A DNA stretch of 64,000 nucleotides from Dysgonomonas sp. BGC7 (GTDB taxonomy: Bacteria; Bacteroidota; Bacteroidia; Bacteroidales; Dysgonomonadaceae), in contig NZ_CVRP01000009.1 in the NCBI RefSeq assembly GCF_001261735.1, forward strand, positions 277,883-341,882. Reading direction: 5' to 3'. The notes beneath the pieces were generated by a model. It did no database searches. It saw nothing but the letters and a program-made list of their open reading frames with translations, and was not told the DNA's origin. Positions within the stretch are counted from its first letter, which is position 1. Every line of letters begins with the position of its first letter. Of the stretch, positions 29,010 through 37,589 are shown in pieces. Position numbers and translations under genes: made by a program.

Positions 29010-29636
29010 TTATTCAGCCATAGCAGTCAATGTTCCTTTGCTTTTTAGATTCTCCATTAAGAATTTATCTCCATCTTCCAGATCTACTATTGCATATTTG
29101 CCTACACCACATATTTGCATTTCGTCTAATACATCTACCAGATTTTTGAAGTTCGATTCTTTTGTTGGTTTTATAAGAACTATAGCCCCATCTTTAGATC
29201 TGTTTACTTCTGCCAGCTTCATTTTAAAAGACTCTTCTGATATCTCTTTCCTGAACCGTTTTGTTTTCAGGTCTTTTATTTTGGCGTAGTTAGCAGTGTT
29301 TTTATCAATAAGCATATCCCGTAATCCCACTGTATTTGTTTCTTTCAGAGAAGCATAGTCTTCATAGTTAGCTTTTCCTTCATAATAGTAAACTTTATCA
29401 TGTTCTCCTAAGATTACAGTAACAGACTTCTTGTCCGATATTTTTTCTTTTGTATCGGAATCGGCCGGCATAGCTACATCCATTACTTGAGGAATACTAA
29501 GTGTTGTACAGAACATGAAAAATGTAATTAACAACATATTCATATCCACCATCGGAGTAAAATCGACTCTTAAAGTTTGTCGTTGTGGTTTGCCTTTTTT
29601 GCCATCGTTGCCACTATTAGTATCTATGTTAGCCAT
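29010..29636 (-). CDS. ExbD/TolR-family biopolymer transport protein
   Basis: The 208-residue protein has a basic N-terminus (RQTLRVDFTPMVDMNMLLITFFMF, containing the conserved membrane Asp in the TPMVD motif), one membrane helix (about residues 33-52) and a periplasmic domain of about 150 residues that is longer than in E. coli ExbD. Such proteins pair with ExbB to use the proton gradient to drive TonB. No exbB is adjacent, and the gene stands alone, divergent from the sulfatase gene, so it must use a partner from elsewhere, perhaps the ExbB at 49.1 kb. Confidence 0.88.
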   Translation of the reverse strand: MANIDTNSGNDGKKGKPQRQTLRVDFTPMVDMNMLLITFFMFCTTLSIPQVMDVAMPADSDTKEKISDKKSVTVILGEHDKVYYYEGKANYEDYASLKETNTVGLRDMLIDKNTANYAKIKDLKTKRFRKEISEESFKMKLAEVNRSKDGAIVLIKPTKESNFKNLVDVLDEMQICGVGKYAIVDLEDGDKFLMENLKSKGTLTAMAE

Positions 29637-29710
29637 GATGTTTGATTTTTAATGGTTAAACTTCTGTTTTTACTCTATAGAGATAAAGTTTGTGGAAATT
29701 CCATAAATCA

Positions 29711-29742
29711 ATTGTGCTTTTTTTAAGGAACAGTTATCTTTG
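29711..29742 (+). promoter_or_regulatory. Promoter of the LTA-synthase-like gene
   Basis: ATTG at 29711-29714, a 20-bp spacer, and TATCTTTG at 29735-29742, an exact TAnnTTTG. Transcription would start near 29749, about 20 bp before the ATG at 29770. Confidence 0.65.
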
Positions 29743-29769
29743 TCGCTCATTCTTTAGCTGTTGCACTGT

Positions 29770-31578
29770 ATGAAACATAGGTTATATCTGTTTGTAAGTA
29801 TCTTTCTGTATTTTATTCTCATCTTTTTTGTAGGGAAAATAATCTTTATGCTGGTTAATGGTAGTGGTGATGGAATTATGAATATACCTGCTATCCTTTA
29901 TCATGGTTTGCCTCTCGATTTGTCTATGAGCGGATATCTGACTATTATTCCTGCATTGATACTGATAGCTTCTATCTGGTTGAAATCTGAATTTGTAGCC
30001 CGGATATTTAATGTATATTATATCATCATATTACTTTCAATTGCTATTGTTACGGTTGTAGACATTGTTGTATATCCATATTGGGGATTTCATTTCGATT
30101 CTACAGTATTCCTCTATCTGCAAAAGCCTAAAGAAACTTTTGCCAGTGCTTCGGTTTTAGAAATGTTTGTAGGTCTGTTTAGTATATTGCTGTTCTTTTT
30201 TGTTGCCTATTTAGGTTATATATATGCTATACGTAAGCAGGTAATCAAGCTTGAAATACCTAAATCTATCTGGAAAACGTCAGTCATTTTACTTCTGCTT
30301 GCAGGTGCATTATTCCTTCCTATCCGAGGTGGTGTTACGGTGTCTACTATGAATGTGGGGAAAGCATATTTTAGTGATAACATGTTTCTTAACCATGCTG
30401 CAATCAATCCTGAATTCAATTTGATGTATTCATTCTTCAAATCGGATAATTTTGCCTCACAGTATCAGTTTTTCGATAAAGCGGAAGCCTCTGTCCTATT
30501 CGATAGTATAATGTATCAGCCTGAGAGTGATAGTGTCCAGCATTTATTGAATACCAACCGTCCCAATATTATATTCTTCATTTTAGAGAGTTTCTCTGCT
30601 AATGTAGCTTTAGATTCTATCGTTGCACCTAATATGAGCCGTTTTGCAAAAGAGGGAATTTTATTTAGCAACTTCTATGCAAATAGTTTTCGCACCGACA
30701 GAGGGTTGGTTTCTATTCTTAGCGGCTATCCGGCACATCCTACTGTAGCTATAATGAAATATCCTCAGAAAACAGAGTCCTTGCCCACAATTCCTAAAGC
30801 ACTAAAAGATACCGGATATGGTTCTATGTCTTTCTATTATGGAGGAGATGCTGATTTTGCTAATATGCGCTCATACTTTGTAGGGGCTTGTGGAATTAGT
30901 GATGTGGTGTCTGATAAAGAATTTCCTTTAGCTCAGCGAATGACTAAATGGGGGGTGCCTGATGATCCGTTGCTCGAACGGGTTTATTCTGAAATTACAA
31001 CCAAAGAGCAGTCTTTCCCTTTCTTCAAGCTGATACTGACTCTTAGTAGCCATGAACCCTTCGATGTACCTGTTACTCAGTTTGACGTTCCTTTTCTCAA
31101 TGCAGTACATTATACCGACAAATGCTTAGGTAGTTTTGTCGACAAACTACGGGTAACTCCTCTTTGGGATAACACATTGATTATTTTTGTTGCCGATCAT
31201 GCTATGCAATCTTATCCTGTTGGTATTAAAAATAATGAACCCGAACGTTTTCGCATTCCTATGATATGGACAGGAGGTGCAGTGAAGCAACCTAAGAATA
31301 TTTCAGATTTTGGTTCACAGAAAGATATAGCGGCCAGTCTGCTTTCTCAGTTGGGAGTCAAATATCAAGACTTTAAGTTTAGTAAAGACTTACTTGGCGA
31401 AGGACGTAAGTTTGCTTTCTACTCTTATGTTAATGGTTTCACTATGACAGATTCTACCGGAACTGTGACCTATGACAACGATCGTCAGAGCATAATCCGT
31501 CAGTCGGGAAATCCGCAGTTGGAAAAAGATGCGAAAGCCTTCTTCCAAACCATGTATCTTGATTTGGGTAGTAGATAA
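29770..31578 (+). CDS. LTA synthase family protein (membrane sulfatase-fold phosphotransferase)
   Basis: The 602-residue protein has five membrane helices in the first 200 residues and a C-terminal sulfatase-type domain. Active-site features include the metal-site Glu in NIIFFILESFSANV, the likely catalytic Thr in NSFRTDRGLVSILSG, and the metal ligands in FVADHAM. The family moves phosphoglycerol or phosphoethanolamine groups on the periplasmic side; in Gram-negative Bacteroidota the product is not established. A possible tie to the glycerol-phosphate island 10 kb away is speculation. A TTG at 29761 is in frame, but ATG at 29770 fits the promoter and signal better. Confidence 0.88.
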   Translation: MKHRLYLFVSIFLYFILIFFVGKIIFMLVNGSGDGIMNIPAILYHGLPLDLSMSGYLTIIPALILIASIWLKSEFVARIFNVYYIIILLSIAIVTVVDIVVYPYWGFHFDSTVFLYLQKPKETFASASVLEMFVGLFSILLFFFVAYLGYIYAIRKQVIKLEIPKSIWKTSVILLLLAGALFLPIRGGVTVSTMNVGKAYFSDNMFLNHAAINPEFNLMYSFFKSDNFASQYQFFDKAEASVLFDSIMYQPESDSVQHLLNTNRPNIIFFILESFSANVALDSIVAPNMSRFAKEGILFSNFYANSFRTDRGLVSILSGYPAHPTVAIMKYPQKTESLPTIPKALKDTGYGSMSFYYGGDADFANMRSYFVGACGISDVVSDKEFPLAQRMTKWGVPDDPLLERVYSEITTKEQSFPFFKLILTLSSHEPFDVPVTQFDVPFLNAVHYTDKCLGSFVDKLRVTPLWDNTLIIFVADHAMQSYPVGIKNNEPERFRIPMIWTGGAVKQPKNISDFGSQKDIAASLLSQLGVKYQDFKFSKDLLGEGRKFAFYSYVNGFTMTDSTGTVTYDNDRQSIIRQSGNPQLEKDAKAFFQTMYLDLGSR

Positions 31579-31730
31579 CCAATTGTTAAAACAGGGTGAC
31601 AAACATGACACTTTTTGTCCATTTTTCTATTGTTGCTTTATTATCTATTCGTTTTTTCTCTTTATAGATAAAAGTGTTTTTTATTACATTAAAAATAGTG
31701 TAACTTTTTTTTCTTCTCGAAATAAGGTCG

Positions 31731-31738
31731 TACTTTTG
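31731..31738 (+). promoter_or_regulatory. tyrS promoter -7 box
   Basis: TACTTTTG matches TAnnTTTG, 45 bp before the tyrS ATG. The region at the -33 distance is T-rich but lacks a clean TTTG. Confidence 0.5.
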
Positions 31739-31783
31739 CACACTAAATAAAATTGTATTTCGTAGTATTAATAAACCAATTCA

Positions 31784-33076
31784 ATGAATTTTGTTGAAGA
31801 ACTGAGATGGAGAGGTATGATTCAGGAAATCATGCCGGGTACGGAAGAACAACTGCAAAAAGAACTGACTTCAGGCTATGTAGGTATTGATCCTACTGCC
31901 GACTCATTGCATATAGGCCATTTGGTAAGTGTGATGATATTGAAGCACTTTCAGCGTGCAGGACATCGTCCGATAGCCCTTGTCGGCGGAGCAACAGGAA
32001 TGATCGGTGACCCTTCGATGAAGTCTGCCGAGCGTAACTTGTTGGACGAAGCAACTCTTCGCCACAATCAGGAATCGATAAAGAAGCAACTTGCTAAATT
32101 TCTCGATTTCGAGTCTGATAAACCAAATGCTGCTGTATTGGTGAACAACTACGACTGGATGAAAGATTTTTCTTTTCTAGACTTTATTCGCGATGTAGGC
32201 AAACATATTACTGTAAACTACATGATGGCTAAAGATTCGGTAAAGAAACGCCTGAGTGGCGAAGCTTCGGAAGGTATGTCGTTCACTGAGTTTTCTTATC
32301 AGCTGATGCAGGCTTATGATTATCTCCACTTATATCAAACACACGGAGTACGCATTCAGATGGGTGGTTCTGACCAATGGGGCAATATTACTACAGGTAC
32401 AGAGCTCATACGCCGTACAGTAGGAGGCGAAGCTTTTGCTTTGGTTTGTCCGCTGATAAAGAAAGCAGATGGTACTAAATTCGGAAAAACCGAATCGGGT
32501 AATGTGTGGCTCGAAAGACGCTATACTTCTCCTTATAAATTTTACCAATTCTGGCTGAATGTGAGCGATGAAGATGCAGAAAAATATATCAAAATATTTA
32601 CTGCTCTTAGCAAAGAAGAAATAGAAGCGCTTGTGGAAGAGCAAAAGGCTGCACCACATCTTCGTCCGTTACAAAAACGCCTTGCAAAAGAAGTTACAGA
32701 AATGGTTCACTCCGTAGAGGATTACGAACAGGCGGTGGAAGCATCAAATATATTATTTGGAAATTCGACAGCGGATGCTCTGAAAAAGCTTGATGAAGAA
32801 ACTTTCTTACAAGTGTTTGAAGGTGTACCTTCTTTCGAAGTTGCAAAGAGTGATTTGGAGGTCGGTATAAAAGCTGTGGATCTACTTACCGATAATGCTG
32901 CCGTATTCCCTTCGAAAGGAGAGATGCGCAAGACTGTGCAAGCCGGAGGAGTAATGATAAACAAAGAGAAACTGGCTAGCTTCGATGTTGAGATCAATGC
33001 TTCGTCCCTTATTGCTGGAAAATATATTATCGCACAAAAAGGAAAGAAAAACTATTTCTTATTGATAGTAAAATAA
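31784..33076 (+). CDS. tyrS: Tyrosyl-tRNA synthetase
   Basis: The class I synthetase has 430 residues. It has the HIGH motif in [16 protein letters not shown] (about residues 36-51), a KMSKS equivalent in [12 protein letters not shown], and a C-terminal S4 RNA-binding domain ([20 protein letters not shown], about residue 370 on). It charges tRNA-Tyr with tyrosine in the cytosol. It has its own promoter box, and the tRNA-Gln gene follows only 35 bp after its stop but with a separate promoter. Confidence 0.97.
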   Translation: MNFVEELRWRGMIQEIMPGTEEQLQKELTSGYVGIDPTADSLHIGHLVSVMILKHFQRAGHRPIALVGGATGMIGDPSMKSAERNLLDEATLRHNQESIKKQLAKFLDFESDKPNAAVLVNNYDWMKDFSFLDFIRDVGKHITVNYMMAKDSVKKRLSGEASEGMSFTEFSYQLMQAYDYLHLYQTHGVRIQMGGSDQWGNITTGTELIRRTVGGEAFALVCPLIKKADGTKFGKTESGNVWLERRYTSPYKFYQFWLNVSDEDAEKYIKIFTALSKEEIEALVEEQKAAPHLRPLQKRLAKEVTEMVHSVEDYEQAVEASNILFGNSTADALKKLDEETFLQVFEGVPSFEVAKSDLEVGIKAVDLLTDNAAVFPSKGEMRKTVQAGGVMINKEKLASFDVEINASSLIAGKYIIAQKGKKNYFLLIVK

Positions 33077-33085
33077 AATTATTAT

Positions 33086-33093
33086 TACTTTTG
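33086..33093 (+). promoter_or_regulatory. tRNA-Gln promoter -7 box
   Basis: TACTTTTG, an exact TAnnTTTG, lies 18 bp before the mature tRNA 5' end, so transcription would begin close to the tRNA. It sits just after the tyrS stop. Confidence 0.65.
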
Positions 33094-33111
33094 CACCTGC
33101 AAAGGTAATAC

Positions 33112-33182
33112 TGTCTCATGGTGTAATGGTAGCACTGCAGATTCTGGATCTGCCTGTCTAAGTTCGAATCTTAGTGAGACAA
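33112..33182 (+). tRNA. tRNA-Gln (anticodon CUG)
   Basis: A 71-nt cloverleaf with acceptor stem TGTCTCA / TGAGACA plus discriminator A, D-loop with AATGGTAG, anticodon stem GCAGA / TCTGC around the loop TTCTGGA (anticodon CTG at the third to fifth loop positions), and a T-arm loop TTCGAAT. The CCA end is not encoded. The sequence resembles other Bacteroidales tRNA-Gln genes. Confidence 0.93.
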
Positions 33183-33195
33183 CTTTTATAATATG

Positions 33196-33234
33196 AATGA
33201 TCTGTATGTTATGAGGCATCAGATCATTTTTTTT
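33196..33234 (+). terminator. Terminator after tRNA-Gln
   Basis: Stem AATGATCTG / CAGATCATT with a 15-nt loop, followed by eight T residues. It may also stop transcription from tyrS. Confidence 0.85.
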
Positions 33235-33256
33235 GCTTCAATAGGCTATTGAAAAT

Positions 33257-34030
33257 TCAGTCCTTAAAGTTGAAAATATCTTGTTCGTTTTCTAGCATAT
33301 ATTTCATGCATCGGTCAAACTCTTTCTTAATGGTGAGATTGAGATGCTTACTCCATTCGGGGTTGTCTTCATATCTTAAAAATGCGAATAAAGCTAGACA
33401 ATATGCCCATTCATCAAATTTTAAGTATCCTGTGCTGTTATATCCCCATCTGTCACTCTGTTTGAAAAAATGAAATGAGGAATTTGCCGAAAATATTCCA
33501 AATCCAAAGAAAACAGTTGCCAAGTCTGTAAGGTATTCATCATTTTCGACTATTTTATCTTCTCCCAAAAGCTTGATGTGAGATAGTTCATGAGCAATTG
33601 TACCTATCAGGCTTTCCGGGTTGCTCAGGCACGTTTTATTTATTGATATCTCGTATTTTCCGTTCTCTTTTTTATCAAAATACAATCCGGCAGTATATTC
33701 TTGTTCTTCATCGTTTACTAAGAATATAGGAGGTTCGCCTCCATTAGCACTAAACTCAGTCATCCCCTCTGTGTAAAAATCAAGTTCTATATCGTCGAAA
33801 TTAATCTGCATATTTTCTGATACGATCTTCAAAGCTCTAATGGCAGTTTCTTCCGAGTCATCCCACTTTATAGGGAAATCCTTATCTGAAGGTGTGAAAA
33901 CCTTTCTGGTGTCCATTGGTGGCTCGGGAAAGGCTCCATTTAGAAAAAGAATATTGTTTTCAAAGTATTTTCTTTGTTCATAGTCCAACGGTTCATATGC
34001 CTTTTTTGTTTTGAAGATATTTTTGAACAT
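33257..34030 (-). CDS. Putative zinc metalloprotease-like protein with HExxH motif
   Basis: The 257-residue protein has no signal peptide or membrane segment, so is probably cytosolic. Around residue 148 it has HELSHIKLLGED, an HExxH zinc-binding motif followed about twenty residues later by an acidic segment (NDEYLTDLATVFFG) that could hold the third ligand, as in gluzincin-like proteases. I do not recognise a named family. The C-terminal part (GYLKFDEWAYCLALFAFLR) is helical. The gene lies alone, downstream of rng on the same strand but behind that gene's terminator. Protease activity is an inference from one motif. Confidence 0.7.
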   Translation of the reverse strand: MFKNIFKTKKAYEPLDYEQRKYFENNILFLNGAFPEPPMDTRKVFTPSDKDFPIKWDDSEETAIRALKIVSENMQINFDDIELDFYTEGMTEFSANGGEPPIFLVNDEEQEYTAGLYFDKKENGKYEISINKTCLSNPESLIGTIAHELSHIKLLGEDKIVENDEYLTDLATVFFGFGIFSANSSFHFFKQSDRWGYNSTGYLKFDEWAYCLALFAFLRYEDNPEWSKHLNLTIKKEFDRCMKYMLENEQDIFNFKD

Positions 34031-34110
34031 AATATAATGATTTAGGTTATTCTGCTTCTTTCTAAATATAGTGTATTTCCTCTAATAGTGTAGTATAAGG
34101 CTATAAAAAA

Positions 34111-34139
34111 TAAAGGCTGATCTTAGAGATCAGCCTTTA
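34111..34139 (-). terminator. Strong terminator after rng
   Basis: A perfect 13-bp stem TAAAGGCTGATCT / AGATCAGCCTTTA with a 3-nt loop, flanked by A- and T-rich stretches. It lies 4 bp after the rng stop on the minus strand and could work in both directions. Confidence 0.9.
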
Positions 34140-34143
34140 TTTT

Positions 34144-35718
34144 TTATTTAATTTCGAAATCTTGTTTCATATCAATTTCCTCTCCATTATCGTCATAAAA
34201 ATGGTACTCAAGAAAGGCTAGATTCTGATTAGGGATAATTTTTATACCCATTCCATATCTCCATTTCCATCTCCAGTTTAGTGAGATAATCCCTTGATTA
34301 ATAAATGCTGCTACATACGGGTGTACGTGCAAAACAAATTTCTTAATATTCAGATCTTTCACAAGATAACTGATTTTCATTCGCAAGGTATCGGTAAATA
34401 ATATAGATGGTCTTATTTCTCCTTTTCCAAAACAATTAGGACATGTTTCGGTAGTCGATATTTCCATCTCGGGGCGTACTCGTTGGCGGGTTATCTGCAT
34501 CAATCCAAATTTACTCAAAGGTAAAATGTTGTGCTTGGCCCTATCTGCGCCCATTAGTTCTTGCATTCTTGTTATCAGTTGACTGCGGTGCTCTCCTTCA
34601 GTCATATCTATAAAGTCGATTACGATAATGCCCCCCATGTCTCGTAATCTTAGTTGTCTGGCAATTTCTTCTGCTGCTGCGGAATTCACTTCCCATGCAT
34701 TGTTTTCCTGACCTGCTTCAGGGTTTTTCGATCTGTTGCCACTATTCACATCAATGACGTGTAGGGCTTCTGTATGTTCAATAATCAGATACGCTCCATT
34801 TTTGAATGTTACTGTTTTTCCAAATAGAGCTTTGACTTGTTTTGTTATCCCAAAATTGTCGAATATAGGAAGAGCTCCATCGTATAGTTTAACAATATTC
34901 TTCTTTTCGGGAGCTATAAATGTAATATAATCTTTTATCTGATTGGCTGTATCTACATCATTTACATGGATTTCCTGGAAGCTAGGATTGAATATATCGC
35001 GCAATAGAGCCACTATGCGCCCTGTCTCTTCAAAGACGAGTGTAGGTAGTTTGTTCTTTTGTATTTTGGGAAGATTATCTTCCCATCTTCTTACCAGGGT
35101 TTTTAATTCTGTGTCCAGATCGGCAACCTTTTTACCTTCGGCAACAGTTCTTACTATAACCCCGAAGTTCTTTGGTTTTATGCTTTGTATTAGCTGTCGC
35201 AAACGGGCTCTTTCTTCTTTCGATTTTATTTTTTGCGAAACAGATACTTTGTCGTTGAATGGAATTACAACGAGAAACCTTCCTGCCAGCGACAGTTCGG
35301 ATGTTAGGCGGGGGCCTTTGGTCGATATTGGTTCTTTTGCTATCTGTACAAGAATTTCTTGTCCCGGTTTCAATACATCACTGATCGAGCCATCTTTGTC
35401 GATGTCTTGCTCCAGTTTCATCTTGGATATATTCGGGAATTTTTTCTTGTCTGTCAGAGCTTGTTTATAAAACCTGTCGACCGATTTGAATTGAGCACCT
35501 AGATCTAAATAGTGAAGAAAAGCGTCTTTTTTGTATCCTATGTCTACAAAAGCAGCATTTAGTCCGGGCATAAGTTTTTTTACTTTGCCGGCATAGATGT
35601 TCCCTACCGCATATGAAGCGTCTCTTCCTTCTTTTTGCAGTTCTACAAGCTTCTTGTCTTCTAGTACTGCTATTGAGACTTCATTGGGTTGGACATCGAC
35701 TACTAGTTCGCTGTTCAT
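34144..35718 (-). CDS. rng: Ribonuclease G/E family endoribonuclease
   Basis: The 524-residue enzyme processes rRNA and degrades mRNA from 5'-monophosphate ends. It has an S1-like RNA-binding domain near the N-terminus (NIYAGKVKKLMPGLNAAFVD), a 5' sensor/RNase H-like region, the DNase I-like catalytic part with metal Asp residues in LHVIDVNSG and GGIIVIDFIDM, and a zinc-link CPNCFGKGEI. It lacks the long disordered tail of RNase E, matching RNase G. It lies downstream of hup and the 30-aa basic gene on the same strand, after a hairpin, so it may be partly co-transcribed with them. Confidence 0.93.
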   Translation of the reverse strand: MNSELVVDVQPNEVSIAVLEDKKLVELQKEGRDASYAVGNIYAGKVKKLMPGLNAAFVDIGYKKDAFLHYLDLGAQFKSVDRFYKQALTDKKKFPNISKMKLEQDIDKDGSISDVLKPGQEILVQIAKEPISTKGPRLTSELSLAGRFLVVIPFNDKVSVSQKIKSKEERARLRQLIQSIKPKNFGVIVRTVAEGKKVADLDTELKTLVRRWEDNLPKIQKNKLPTLVFEETGRIVALLRDIFNPSFQEIHVNDVDTANQIKDYITFIAPEKKNIVKLYDGALPIFDNFGITKQVKALFGKTVTFKNGAYLIIEHTEALHVIDVNSGNRSKNPEAGQENNAWEVNSAAAEEIARQLRLRDMGGIIVIDFIDMTEGEHRSQLITRMQELMGADRAKHNILPLSKFGLMQITRQRVRPEMEISTTETCPNCFGKGEIRPSILFTDTLRMKISYLVKDLNIKKFVLHVHPYVAAFINQGIISLNWRWKWRYGMGIKIIPNQNLAFLEYHFYDDNGEEIDMKQDFEIK

Positions 35719-35821
35719 AACTATAATTTAGGATTTTAAATAGTAAGATTATGAATACTATTATTCTAATCTTAAAAAGAATTGATCTCTATAGAGAGAA
35801 GTGTTATTCCTATATACACAA

Positions 35822-35861
35822 AGAACAAACCTAGAAATTAGACAATTTGTAAGTTTGTTCT
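35822..35861 (-). terminator. Hairpin between the 30-aa gene and rng
   Basis: Outer stem AGAACAAAC / GTTTGTTCT (9 bp) with an inner AAATT / AATTT pairing. Only a short T-rich stretch follows on the minus strand, so it may be an attenuator or RNA-processing site more than a full terminator. Confidence 0.5.
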
Positions 35862-35892
35862 CGTATATTCCTCTTAGAGAAAGTGAATAGAC

Positions 35893-35985
35893 TTATTTTT
35901 TCTTTTTATGTCTGTTCTTTCTTAGTCTTTTTTTGCGCTTGTGCGTAGACATTTTATGTCTTTTTCTTTTCTTTCCGCTTGGCAT
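35893..35985 (-). CDS. 30-aa basic ribosomal-type protein (AURKAIP1/COX24, mS38/bS22-like)
   Basis: On the minus strand an ATG at 35985 opens 30 codons ending at TAA 35893. The product begins MPSGKKRKRHKMSTHKRKK, continues RLRKNRH and ends in four Lys; over 60 percent of residues are Lys, Arg or His. This pattern (KRxRHKMxxHKRKKRLRKxRHKKK) closely matches the COX24/AURKAIP1 C-terminal motif found in mitochondrial ribosomal protein mS38 and in the tiny mycobacterial bS22, which sits in the small subunit. It lies 39 bp after hup and before rng, all on one strand. It is too short for many gene callers. The ribosomal role is inferred from family likeness. Confidence 0.82.
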   Translation of the reverse strand: MPSGKKRKRHKMSTHKRKKRLRKNRHKKKK

Positions 35986-36024
35986 GTCGTTTATATTTAG
36001 TAATTATTAATGTATATCAGATTA

Positions 36025-36300
36025 TTACTTTCTAACTTGGATAACGAAAGTCTTGGCAGGTTTAAATGCCGGTATTGAATGTGCCGGTATAATGATAGTT
36101 GTATTCTTTGAAATATTACGAGCTGTTTTTTGAGCTCTTGTTTTTACGATGAAACTACCGAATCCTCTTAGATATACATTCTCATTCTTGCTTAGAGAGT
36201 CTTTTACTGCCTCCATGAATGATTCAACTGTTTTTAATACAGTGGCTTTGTCTATGCCTGTATTCTTCGCGATTTCGTTAACGATGTCAGCTTTTGTCAT
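36025..36300 (-). CDS. hup: HU-family DNA-binding protein
   Basis: The 91-residue HU/IHF protein opens TKADIVNEIAKNTGIDKATV and carries the family signature near residues 46-65 (GFGSFIVKTRAQKTARNIS, then a beta-arm and the Pro-containing IPAHSIPAFKPAK). It binds and bends DNA as a dimer and organises the nucleoid. It is divergent from mutY and first in a minus-strand group with the 30-aa basic protein and rng. An exact TAnnTTTG promoter box lies 44 bp upstream. Confidence 0.95.
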   Translation of the reverse strand: MTKADIVNEIAKNTGIDKATVLKTVESFMEAVKDSLSKNENVYLRGFGSFIVKTRAQKTARNISKNTTIIIPAHSIPAFKPAKTFVIQVRK

Positions 36301-36343
36301 TTTCTTATTTATTTAAATTCAAAACAATTAATTTTTTGGACTG

Positions 36344-36378
36344 CAAATATATAGCTTTTTATTTACCTTTGAAACAAA
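36344..36378 (-). promoter_or_regulatory. hup promoter
   Basis: On the minus strand TATATTTG (36344-36351) is an exact TAnnTTTG. TTTG at 36375-36378 lies upstream with a 23-bp spacer, slightly long. Confidence 0.55.
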
Positions 36379-36457
36379 TAATTATCATTTTTTTTAAATG
36401 TTGAGGAAATTAACTATCAAATCCCCGGACTTGGAAATGAATTTTAACCTGTTGTAA

Positions 36458-37516
36458 ATGAGAGAAAAAGAAAATTTGAGATTAAGCTCGGTGTTAACAA
36501 CATGGTATAATGAGAATAAAAGAGACTTGCCTTGGCGCAATACTACAGATCCTTATGTGATTTGGATCTCTGAAATTATATTGCAACAAACCCGTGTAGA
36601 TCAGGGGTATGCGTATTTTAATAGGTTTATGAAAGAGTTTCCTTCAGTAAATTTGCTGGCAGAGGCAGATGAGACTGAGGTGTTGAAACTGTGGCAGGGT
36701 TTAGGCTATTATAGTCGTGCACGCAATCTGCATGCAACGGCGAAGATCATTACGGATAGATATAATGGAGTATTCCCTGTAGATTATAAAGATGTTCTGT
36801 CTCTTAAGGGGATTGGAGAATACACTGCTGCGGCTATAGTCTCATTTGCTTATAATGAGCCTTATGCGGTGGTCGATGGAAATGTTTACAGGGTGTTGTC
36901 GCGAATTTTTGCGATTAATGATCCTATAGATTCTACAAGAGGAAAGAAGATTTTTTCTGAGTTGGCTCAGGAATTGCTGGATAAGTCTAATCCGGGATTG
37001 CATAATCAGGCAATTATGGAATTTGGAGCTTTGCAGTGTGTGCCTATGTCGCCGAACTGTGTGGTTTGCCCGGCTTCAGATATGTGCTTGGCCTATTCGC
37101 AGAATAAAGTAAGTAGCTATCCTGTTAAAGAAGGAAAGACAAAGGTGCGTAATCGATATTTTAATTATTTCGATATTCGTTGTGGCAATGAGATGTTTTT
37201 GCGCAAACGAATAGACAAGGATATATGGCAAAATCTATATGAATTGCCATTGATTGAGACTGACGCCGACTTGTCTATCGAAGAGTTGCAGAAAACGTTT
37301 GGGTTTAAGTCTTTCTTTGAAAATGCAAATAACCTGTATCTGAAGTTAGAAATAAGAATGAAGCATATACTTTCCCATCAGATTATCAATGCCGTTTTTT
37401 ATCGTGTAGAAGTTGACAATATTCTGTTGTCGGATGATTATTTGAAGATAAAAATAGAAGGCGTTGATTCTTATCCCGTTTCGCGCCTTGTGCATAAATA
37501 TATCGAAAGGCTATAA
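36458..37516 (+). CDS. mutY: A/G-specific adenine glycosylase
   Basis: The 352-residue repair enzyme removes adenine mispaired with 8-oxoguanine or G. It has the catalytic-Glu region WISEIILQQTRVDQGYAYF, the helix-hairpin-helix LKGIGEYTAAAIVSFAY, the catalytic Asp in YAVVDGNVYRVLSR, and a 4Fe-4S loop with spacing C-x6-C-x2-C-x5-C (CVPMSPNCVVCPASDMC). A C-terminal NUDIX-like domain that recognises 8-oxoG follows (about 235-350). Length and order match the family. It is divergent from hup. Confidence 0.96.
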   Translation: MREKENLRLSSVLTTWYNENKRDLPWRNTTDPYVIWISEIILQQTRVDQGYAYFNRFMKEFPSVNLLAEADETEVLKLWQGLGYYSRARNLHATAKIITDRYNGVFPVDYKDVLSLKGIGEYTAAAIVSFAYNEPYAVVDGNVYRVLSRIFAINDPIDSTRGKKIFSELAQELLDKSNPGLHNQAIMEFGALQCVPMSPNCVVCPASDMCLAYSQNKVSSYPVKEGKTKVRNRYFNYFDIRCGNEMFLRKRIDKDIWQNLYELPLIETDADLSIEELQKTFGFKSFFENANNLYLKLEIRMKHILSHQIINAVFYRVEVDNILLSDDYLKIKIEGVDSYPVSRLVHKYIERL

Positions 37517-37533
37517 CAATTTTTATTCTATAC

Positions 37534-37563
37534 TTGTGTAAAACGTAAAACCACTTAACTTTG
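37534..37563 (+). promoter_or_regulatory. Promoter of the family 2 glycosyltransferase gene
   Basis: TTG at 37534-37536, a 19-bp spacer, and TAACTTTG at 37556-37563 (exact TAnnTTTG), 26 bp before the ATG. Confidence 0.6.
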
Positions 37564-37589
37564 CATATAACATAAACAGTAATCGAAAC

